A DNA stretch of 64,000 nt from Thermohalobaculum sp039180675 (lineage in GTDB: Bacteria > Pseudomonadota > Alphaproteobacteria > Rhodobacterales > Rhodobacteraceae): positions 62,001 through 126,000 of the forward strand of contig JBCDDC010000008.1 of NCBI GenBank assembly GCA_039180675.1. Direction: 5' to 3'. The position numbers and the translations under genes were made by a program. The notes under the pieces were generated by a model. That model worked only from the letters and a program-made list of their open reading frames with translations. It was not told where the DNA came from and searched no databases. Below, piece by piece: positions 58,377 to 64,000 of the stretch; the stretch's first letter is position 1; the number at the start of each line of letters is the position of its first letter.

Positions 58377-58637
58377 CAAGCGGTCAATCTGGGTCACACA
58401 CAGCCCTCGCAGGCCATGCTGACGGAAGAGAAGTTTCCAACCTTCGTATTCTTCGTCGGTCAGGGAGTAACGCTTCTGCGCTTCTTCTTGCGAAATCAGC
58501 CCGCCTTCTACGGCTGCAACCACGCGCGCCTTTCTGCGCGGCACCCACCGGCGTGTATCCGCCGATGGCAGATCGGACACTGTCAGTTTTTCTCCATCCG
58601 GTCCGATGACAAACAGGGCTTCATCGACTTTTCCCAT
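58359..58637 (-). CDS. sciP: DUF1153 protein, SciP-like CtrA inhibitor
   Basis: SciP binds CtrA and stops it activating transcription in Caulobacter. This 92-residue DUF1153 protein has the family core VIGPDGEKLTVSDLPSADTR, RWVPRRKARVVAAVEGGLIS and the helix-turn-helix-like EEAQKRYSLTDEEYEGW. ATG 58637 gives a typical length and follows AAGGA closely; GTG 58670 would add eleven residues but has no site. It is directly upstream of ctrA on the same strand, with a strong hairpin at its stop. The symbol is given by family and context; activity on CtrA is inferred. Confidence 0.8.
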   Translation of the reverse strand: MGKVDEALFVIGPDGEKLTVSDLPSADTRRWVPRRKARVVAAVEGGLISQEEAQKRYSLTDEEYEGWKLLFRQHGLRGLCVTQIDRLRTTSE

Positions 58638-58753
58638 TTCCTTCACTATCTGGTTGCGGTACAGGGCCACGCTAAAGCGCTGGCTTTAATAGGGAATGAA
58701 AGCGGCAGCATCTCTTGATGAGAGACAGCGACTGAACCGCCCGAGGTTTCAGA

Positions 58754-59884
58754 ATGGCACAGAAAAACAGCCTGGGCTTCGAGAAGGCCCCAGCCGACAC
58801 GCGTGTCGTCGTCGCCATGTCTGGCGGCGTGGATAGTTCCGTGGTGGCAGCGCAGCTTGCGGAGGAAGGTTACGATGTCGTCGGCATCACGCTGCAGCTC
58901 TACGACCACGGCGCCGCGCTGGCGAAAAAGGGCGCCTGCTGCGCCGGGCGCGACATCCATGACGCGCGCCGCGTGGCTGAGGAAATGGGCTTTCCGCACT
59001 ATGTGCTCGATTACGAAAGCCGGTTTCGCAAGGAGGTTATCGACGATTTCGCCGACCAGTATCTCGCCGGTGCTACCCCAATCCCCTGCGTGCGCTGCAA
59101 TCAGACCGTGAAGTTCCGCGACCTGCTGGCGACCTCGCAGGAACTGGAGGCCGACTGTATGGCGACCGGCCACTACATCCAGCGTAAGCAGGGCCCGGTG
59201 AAAGCCGAGCTGCACCGCGCGGCCGATGCCGCCCGCGATCAGTCGTACTTTCTGTTCGCGACGACGCAGGAGCAGCTCGATTTCCTGCGCTTCCCGCTCG
59301 GCCACCTGCCCAGCAAGGACGCAACGCGCGAGCTCGCGGCGAAATACGGGCTGCCGGTTGCGGATAAGCCGGACAGCCAGGATATCTGCTTCGTGCCGGC
59401 CGGAAACTATTCGCAGCTGATCGAGAAACTGCGCCCCGGCGCGGCTGAGCCGGGCGAAATCGTTCATCTGGACGGACGGGTCCTGGGTGAGCACAGGGGC
59501 GTTATCCACTACACGATCGGCCAGCGGCGCGGAATCGGGATCGGCGGCGGCGAGCCGCTCTATGTCATCCGGCTCGATTCGGATGCCTGTCAGGTCATCG
59601 TCGGCCCGCGTGAGGCGCTGGCGACACGCACGGTTCCGGTGAACGAGATCAACTGGATCGGCGATGCCAAGCTGGCCGAAGCACCAGAGGGCGGGCATGA
59701 CGCTCTGGTGAAAGTCCGCTCGACCCGTCCGCCCACGCCGGCGCGAATCCATCCGCGCCCAGACGGCGCCGATGTCGAGCTTCTGAACCCCGAGGAAGGG
59801 GTCGCCCCCGGCCAAGCCTGTGTGTTCTACGCACCCGATGGATCGCGCGTTTTGGGGGGCGGCTGGATCCGCCGGGCGGCCTGA
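58754..59884 (+). CDS. mnmA: tRNA 2-thiouridine(34) synthase MnmA
   Basis: MnmA adds sulfur to uridine-34 of tRNAs for Lys, Glu and Gln. The 376-residue product has the PP-loop SGGVDSS (23-29), the catalytic Cys115 in IPCVRCNQTVKF and Cys212 in SQDICFVPAGNY, the pair that forms the persulfide and disulfide during thiolation. GPREAL and other C-terminal beta-barrel stretches follow. It diverges from sciP; the roughly 116 bases between the two starts must hold both promoters. Confidence 0.97.
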   Translation: MAQKNSLGFEKAPADTRVVVAMSGGVDSSVVAAQLAEEGYDVVGITLQLYDHGAALAKKGACCAGRDIHDARRVAEEMGFPHYVLDYESRFRKEVIDDFADQYLAGATPIPCVRCNQTVKFRDLLATSQELEADCMATGHYIQRKQGPVKAELHRAADAARDQSYFLFATTQEQLDFLRFPLGHLPSKDATRELAAKYGLPVADKPDSQDICFVPAGNYSQLIEKLRPGAAEPGEIVHLDGRVLGEHRGVIHYTIGQRRGIGIGGGEPLYVIRLDSDACQVIVGPREALATRTVPVNEINWIGDAKLAEAPEGGHDALVKVRSTRPPTPARIHPRPDGADVELLNPEEGVAPGQACVFYAPDGSRVLGGGWIRRAA

Positions 59885-59961
59885 AAGACTTTTGAACAGG
59901 ACGTGATTTCAGCTTGATCGCGAAATGAGTAATTTGTGCAACCCATTAGAGAGGGTTGATC

Positions 59962-60033
59962 ATGATACTCAGATTACTGACTGCACTTGCCCTGATCGCT
60001 CTTCTCTATCTTGCCCCGATGACGGCGGCTTGA
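59962..60033 (+). CDS. Possible 23-codon hydrophobic peptide ORF
   Basis: ATG 59962 opens a 23-codon frame ending at TGA 60031-60033. The peptide is almost entirely hydrophobic after MILR (LLTALALIALLYLAP), enough for one membrane helix. GAGAGGG lies about seven bases upstream, and a perfect inverted repeat CAACCC/GGGTTG (59939-59944, 59953-59958) could hide part of this site. It stands alone in the 261-base gap between mnmA and the M20 gene. Such short frames arise by chance, so expression data are needed. Confidence 0.35.
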   Translation: MILRLLTALALIALLYLAPMTAA

Positions 60034-60145
60034 TCGAGACGATGATCACCTGAAGTCCTCACCCAGCAATATTTGCCAGGAGAGCAGGCTTCCATCCCCC
60101 AACGGAAATCGCCATGGTGAGCGCCATCACTGCTGGAGCGCTCCC

Positions 60146-61531
60146 ATGACCGATATCCAGGCTGCCCTTGATCACCTCGACGCCGATGCCGACCCGGCGC
60201 TTGCGCGGCTGTTCGAGTTGCTGCGGTTCAAATCGATCTCCACCGACCCCGCCTATGCCGAGGAGTGCGCCAAGGCCGCCGCCTGGCTGGCGGAGGACCT
60301 TGCCTCGATGGGCTTCACTGCACGTGTCGCACCGACCAAAGGTCACCCCATCGTGCTCGCCCATCATGACGGGCCGCAGGGGGCGCCTCACATCCTGTTC
60401 TACGGCCATTACGACGTTCAACCGGTGGACCCGATCGATCTCTGGCACAGCGATCCGTTCGATCCTCAGGTCAAGAGCCGGGCCGATGGCAGCCAGATCA
60501 TCGTCGGGCGCGGCACGGGCGACGACAAGGGCCAGCTCATGACCTTTTTGGAGGCCTGCCGCGCGCTGAAGGCGACCACCGGCGGCCTGCCCTGCAAGGT
60601 CACGATCCTGCTGGAGGGAGAGGAGGAGTCAGGCGGTGCAAACCTGCCTCCCTTTCTCGAGGAACACGCCGATGAGCTCCGGGCCGATATCGCCGTGATC
60701 TGCGACACAGGCATGTGGGATCGCGAGACCCCCGCGATCACCACCATGCTCCGCGGCATGCTGGGTGAAGAACTCACGGTGCACGCTGCCAGCCGTGACC
60801 TCCACTCAGGCTTCTATGGCGGAGCCGCCGCCAACCCGCTCCGCGTCCTGTCGCATGCGCTGTCGGGCCTCCATGATGAGACCGGGCGCGTGACGATCGC
60901 AGGATTCTATGATGGCGTGCCGGAGATCCCGGCAGACGTTCAGAAGCAATGGAACGCACTCGGTTTCTCTGACGAGGATTTCCTGGGCGAAATCGGCCTG
61001 TCGATCCCTGCGGGCGAGCAAGGCCGGAACTCAATGCAGGCAACGTGGGCGCGCCCCACGGCGGAAGTAAACGGGGTTTGGGGCGGCTACACGGGCGCTG
61101 GCTTCAAAACGGTGATCCCGGCCGAAGCGCATGCCAAGATCTCGTTCCGGCTGGTCGGCACCCAGGATCCGCTCAAGATCCGCGAGGCCTTCCGCGCCCA
61201 GATCAGCGCGGCGATCCCCGCGGATTGCCGGGTCGAATTCCACGGCCATGGAGCCAGCCCTGCCAGCGTCATGCCGCTCAACGACCCGAAATTCGAGACG
61301 GCGCGCCAGGCGCTATCCGAAGAATGGGGCATCGAGGCAGCTTTCGTCGGCGCCGGAGGCTCGATCCCAGTGGTGGGAGAACTTCAGCGCCAGCTTGGCC
61401 TGCACAGCCTTCTGATCGGATTCGGCCAGAACGACGACGCGATCCACTCGCCGAACGAGAAATACGAGATGACGAGCTTCCGCAAGGGCGCGCGGAGTTT
61501 CGTGCGAGTGCTCGCCGCACTCGGCGCCTAG
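60146..61531 (+). CDS. M20-family dipeptidase
   Basis: A 461-residue zinc peptidase of the M20 family, close to the CNDP/DapE-like dipeptidases. Metal ligands are in ILFYGHYDVQPVDP, IVGRGTGDDKGQ and ILLEGEEESGGANL, with a lid domain (about 200-320, including SRDLHSGFYGGAAANPL) that is typical for dimeric members. No signal peptide is present. It ends nine bases from the stop of a convergent small gene. The substrate is unknown. Confidence 0.92.
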   Translation: MTDIQAALDHLDADADPALARLFELLRFKSISTDPAYAEECAKAAAWLAEDLASMGFTARVAPTKGHPIVLAHHDGPQGAPHILFYGHYDVQPVDPIDLWHSDPFDPQVKSRADGSQIIVGRGTGDDKGQLMTFLEACRALKATTGGLPCKVTILLEGEEESGGANLPPFLEEHADELRADIAVICDTGMWDRETPAITTMLRGMLGEELTVHAASRDLHSGFYGGAAANPLRVLSHALSGLHDETGRVTIAGFYDGVPEIPADVQKQWNALGFSDEDFLGEIGLSIPAGEQGRNSMQATWARPTAEVNGVWGGYTGAGFKTVIPAEAHAKISFRLVGTQDPLKIREAFRAQISAAIPADCRVEFHGHGASPASVMPLNDPKFETARQALSEEWGIEAAFVGAGGSIPVVGELQRQLGLHSLLIGFGQNDDAIHSPNEKYEMTSFRKGARSFVRVLAALGA

Positions 61532-61540
61532 CGAGACTGC

Positions 61541-61807
61541 TCAGCTCGGCCTGCGCCCCCGGCGACGGCGGGGTCTTGCAGTGCCCTCAGCCGCTTCCTT
61601 CAGGAGAACCGTCATCGGGTGCTCAGGCGCGGGCGCGTGATGCGCAAGCAGCGCCCGCGCGGCAAGCGACGGGTTCTCCGCAACGTCGAGCCCAAGCGCC
61701 CAGTCGAAGAAGATAGAGCGGCAATCCTCGGTGCTGATCCCCTCAATGCGGAAGGCATCGCCGATCAGATCGCGCGGGTCGGCCGGGTGGATGCTACTCT
61801 TGCTCAT
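61541..61807 (-). CDS. Small conserved protein of unknown function
   Basis: The 88-residue product has an ordered-looking N-terminal part (DPRDLIGDAFRIEGISTEDC and RSIFFDWALGLDV) and a strongly basic tail (ARPRRRRGRRPS). I recall similar short proteins with the IEGI..C.SIF.DWAL pattern in Rhodobacteraceae but know no function. The basic end could bind nucleic acid. The ribosome-binding site before ATG 61807 is weak, so the start is tentative. It diverges from the following aminotransferase gene. Confidence 0.6.
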   Translation of the reverse strand: MSKSSIHPADPRDLIGDAFRIEGISTEDCRSIFFDWALGLDVAENPSLAARALLAHHAPAPEHPMTVLLKEAAEGTARPRRRRGRRPS

Positions 61808-61913
61808 GGCCCGAAACCCTATCCCGACCGGTCCGCAGCGTCACTGCGTTTGCGACCACTTGCGGCCTGTCAGGGACCCCTCTACCGTTCGCCAACTGGA
61901 ATGGAGACCAAAG

Positions 61914-63101
61914 ATGCCGGAAGCGACCGTGAACCCGAACCTTCTTGCGGTCTTTCCCCCTCCGGTGATGGAGGCGCGGCGTTGGTTGCAGGATGCGGAG
62001 TTCCCGGTCGACCGCCCGCTTCTCAACGTCTCCCAGGCTGCACCGGTCGATCCGCCGCCCGAGGAGCTGACCTCGATCATGGCCGATGCGGTGATGAACC
62101 GCGCCGAAGCGCATCTCTACGGTCCCGTCCTTGGCAATCCAGAGCTTCGCGAGCAGATCGCAAACGACTGGTCACGGCACTATGCGGGCCGGATTGACGC
62201 CGCTCAGGTGGCCATCACCTCGGGCTGCAATCAGGCGTTCTGCACGGCGGCCGCGACGCTCTGCGCGCCCGGGGATGCGCTAATGATCGCCGTGCCCTGG
62301 TACTTCAATCACAAGATGTGGCTCGATATGGCCGGGGTCGAAAGCCGCCTGATCCCGTGCGACAGCAAGATGCTCCCGGATCTCGACGCCGCCAAGGCCG
62401 CGATAGATGAGCGGGTCAAGGGTATCCTGCTGATCACCCCCAACAATCCCACCGGCGCCGAGTATCCCGATGACCTGATGCAGGGTTTCTACGATCTTTG
62501 CGAAGCGCACGGGATCGCGCTGATCATCGACGAGACCTATCGCGACTTTCACTCCGGTAACGGGCCGCCGCACAGCCTGTTTCAGCGCGAGGGGTGGGAG
62601 GAGGTGCTGATCCACCTCTACTCCTTCTCCAAGGTCTTTCGTCTGACCGGCCACCGGATCGGCGCCATGATCACCGGTCAGGCGCGACTGGCCCAGGCGG
62701 AGAAAGTGCTCGACACGGTCACGATCTGCCCAAACCAGCTTGGTCAGATCGCGGCGCTCCACGGGCTCCGGGCGATGGGCAACTGGGTGGCCGGCGAACG
62801 GGCTGAGATCCTGGTCCGGCGCGCGGCAATAGAGAACGCCTTCGCACGGCATCTGCCGGATTGGAGCCTCCTCGGCGCCGGGGCCTATTTCGCCTATGCC
62901 CGGCATCCGTTCGCGATCCCATCCGATACACTCGCGCAAAGGCTGGTCGCCGAGCAGTCCGTGCTCGCCCTGCCCGGCACGATGTTCACGCCCGAAGACC
63001 CGAAATGGGGAGGCGCCCAACAGATGCGCTTTGCCTTTGCCAATGCCGACCGCGACGGGATCGAGGAACTGGCCGGCCGCCTCGCGCAGTTTACGCGGTA
63101 G
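61914..63101 (+). CDS. Class I/II pyridoxal-phosphate aminotransferase
   Basis: A second fold-type I aminotransferase, 395 residues. PLP-site motifs are ITSGCNQAFCTAAATL, LITPNNPTGAEYP, LIIDETYRDFHSG and the Schiff-base lysine in LYSFSKVFRLTGHRIGAM. ATG 61914 has GGAG eight bases upstream, and earlier in-frame starts run over unrelated intergenic sequence. It differs clearly from the aminotransferase near 39-40 kb (for example FSKVFRLTGHR against FSKYWSMTGWR), so the two are not recent copies. The substrate is not determinable. Confidence 0.9.
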   Translation: MPEATVNPNLLAVFPPPVMEARRWLQDAEFPVDRPLLNVSQAAPVDPPPEELTSIMADAVMNRAEAHLYGPVLGNPELREQIANDWSRHYAGRIDAAQVAITSGCNQAFCTAAATLCAPGDALMIAVPWYFNHKMWLDMAGVESRLIPCDSKMLPDLDAAKAAIDERVKGILLITPNNPTGAEYPDDLMQGFYDLCEAHGIALIIDETYRDFHSGNGPPHSLFQREGWEEVLIHLYSFSKVFRLTGHRIGAMITGQARLAQAEKVLDTVTICPNQLGQIAALHGLRAMGNWVAGERAEILVRRAAIENAFARHLPDWSLLGAGAYFAYARHPFAIPSDTLAQRLVAEQSVLALPGTMFTPEDPKWGGAQQMRFAFANADRDGIEELAGRLAQFTR

Positions 63102-63235
63102 GTCTCCAACTTCACCGCTGCACAGGCTTCATCTGGCGAAGTCAGGTCTCACGGCATCGTCAAAGCATTCTTGCTCCCCTCCTCCACCGGGTCTAAGACA
63201 AGGGCGCTTGACTGAGATCCTGACCGGAGACCCCG

Positions 63236-64000
63236 ATGCTCGACTTCTTCAGACGCGGTGTGAAGACCTGGGTGGCCAAGGCGTTGCTTGGCGTTCTGAT
63301 CCTCAGCTTCGCCGTCTGGGGTATCGGCGCTGAGATCTTCTCCTTCAACTTCTCAACAGCTGTCTCGCGGGTCGGGGACACCAAGATCTCGGCTGAAGAG
63401 TTCGCCCGGGCGCTCCAGCGCGAACAGGACAGGCAGAGCCGCAATGCGGGGGAGCTTGTCACGCTCGATACACTGCGCCGGCAAGGCATCGATCAACAGG
63501 TTTTGGCTGCGCTCCAGCGCGACGCCGCCTTTACCGAGGAGCTCTCCAATTACGGCGTCAGAGTTCCCGATGAAGCCGCGGTCGAAGCGATCTCGCTGCG
63601 CCCGGAGTTTCAGAACCCGGACGGCTCGTTCTCTCCCGAGAATGTGCGCTTCTACCTGAGCCGTCAGGGCATCACCGAAGCGGAATTCCTCGATCTCAAC
63701 CGTGCATTGGTCGGCCAGAGCCTCGTCTCCGGCCCGGCGATCGGCGCAACCCGGCCGCCGCCTGGCATGGCGACACGGATCGCGACCTACCAGGGCGAAA
63801 CCCGGCTGGTCGCAAGCGTGACCCTGCCGCTTGAGATGGCGTCGGAACCCGAGGCACCCAGCGACGGCGACCTGCGCGATTTCTATGACCAGAACCCCGC
63901 ACTCTACACAGAGCCGGAACGGCGTTCGGGGAATTATCTTCATGTGAACCTCGGCGCCCTCGTCGAACAATCGCAGCCTTCGGACGAAGAGGTCACGGCG
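63236..64000 (+). CDS. PpiD/SurA-like periplasmic folding factor, N-terminal part, cut by the window edge
   Basis: The frame opens at ATG 63236 (GGAG upstream) and runs to base 64000, giving 255 residues of a protein usually over 600. It begins MLDFFRRGVKTWVAKALLGV with a single membrane helix near residues 17-36, followed by a SurA_N-type chaperone domain (VSRVGDTKISAEEFARALQR, YGVRVPDEAAVEAI, FQNPDGSFSPENVRFYLS). This is the layout of membrane-anchored PpiD-like peptidyl-prolyl isomerases that help outer-membrane proteins fold. The isomerase domain would lie beyond the window. Confidence 0.85.
   Translation, partial: MLDFFRRGVKTWVAKALLGVLILSFAVWGIGAEIFSFNFSTAVSRVGDTKISAEEFARALQREQDRQSRNAGELVTLDTLRRQGIDQQVLAALQRDAAFTEELSNYGVRVPDEAAVEAISLRPEFQNPDGSFSPENVRFYLSRQGITEAEFLDLNRALVGQSLVSGPAIGATRPPPGMATRIATYQGETRLVASVTLPLEMASEPEAPSDGDLRDFYDQNPALYTEPERRSGNYLHVNLGALVEQSQPSDEEVTA

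Noticed and set aside
58646..59815. A 389-codon leftward frame opposite mnmA
   Set aside because: It lies fully over mnmA, which has both catalytic cysteines. No recognisable protein features.
59894..59908. GAAC-N7-GATT upstream of the 23-codon ORF as a possible LexA box
   Set aside because: Two of four bases in the second half-site differ; too weak beside the exact box at 25908-25922.
38890..63101. The two class I/II aminotransferase genes as a recent duplication
   Set aside because: Their PLP-site sequences differ clearly (FSKYWSMTGWR against FSKVFRLTGHR) and so do their N-termini. They are distant paralogues.
1..64000. tRNA or rRNA genes, CRISPR arrays, insertion sequences, prophage genes, replication origin
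   Set aside because: Looked for T-arm-like motifs, spaced direct repeats, transposase or integrase frames and DnaA-box clusters while reading, and found none. A covariance-model search would be needed to exclude small RNAs.

Overview
The window is GC-rich DNA from an alphaproteobacterium of the Rhodobacteraceae type, a purple or aerobic anoxygenic phototroph. The evidence is a block of bacteriochlorophyll genes in the photosynthesis gene cluster order known from Rhodobacter and Roseobacter relatives, followed by family-typical housekeeping genes: CtrA with a DUF1153/SciP-like protein, NDUFA12 beside MlaD, GluQ-RS, a bactofilin and prfB without a frameshift. No rRNA, tRNA, CRISPR array, insertion sequence or phage gene was seen.

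Layout. 1-11.1 kb: the photosynthesis block. bchF-bchN-bchB-bchH run leftward (bchH leaves the window) as an overlapping operon. aerR/ppaA and ppsR, the aerobic regulators, run rightward from the same promoter region. bchG, a PucC-family transporter gene, bchP and tspO follow. Exact TGT-N12-ACA operators for PpsR lie before bchF and before bchG, so the repressor gene sits among its likely targets. 11.1-20.0 kb: a surface-polysaccharide block. A leftward pair (sulfotransferase-like protein; alpha/beta hydrolase with a helical repeat tail) diverges from a rightward capsule operon (kpsM, kpsT, kpsE, a one-module KpsC-like Kdo transferase and two GT4 glycosyltransferases). The divergent promoter region holds a perfect TTAA-N7-TTAA CtrA-type site inside a 9-bp inverted repeat. 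20.1-25.7 kb: aroQ, a membrane-type dipeptidase, a DUF4287 protein, and a TAXI-type TRAP transporter behind a structured leader.

25.7-35.6 kb: a leftward run of genome maintenance and cell-wall genes (amiC, mrcA, prfB, a small exported protein, ligA, recG). Past recG lies a 42-codon membrane-peptide gene with an exact alphaproteobacterial LexA box, promoter-like hexamers and a good ribosome-binding site. It was found by reading the DNA directly and is the most interesting feature here. 35.6-45.4 kb: rne with a long structured leader, an aminotransferase, a BepA-like M48 protease, a DsbA-family protein, accB-accC, aat and a DUF2155 protein. 45.4-50.7 kb: a methyltransferase, mlaD, an NDUFA12 homologue, tgt, a SufT-like and an A-type Fe-S protein, tpiA and gluQ. 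50.7-64 kb: a large AsmA/YhdP-like protein, a peroxiredoxin, a DUF455 protein, a LytM peptidase overlapping a bactofilin gene, sciP-ctrA, mnmA, a possible 23-codon ORF, an M20 dipeptidase, a small conserved protein, an aminotransferase and the start of a PpiD-like chaperone.

How the parts connect. The left third makes and regulates bacteriochlorophyll a. The capsule block builds and exports a Kdo-anchored polysaccharide and may be tied to the cell cycle through CtrA, whose gene is 45 kb away in the same window. The right half is mainly core envelope, translation and Fe-S metabolism, tightly packed with many 4-base stop/start overlaps.
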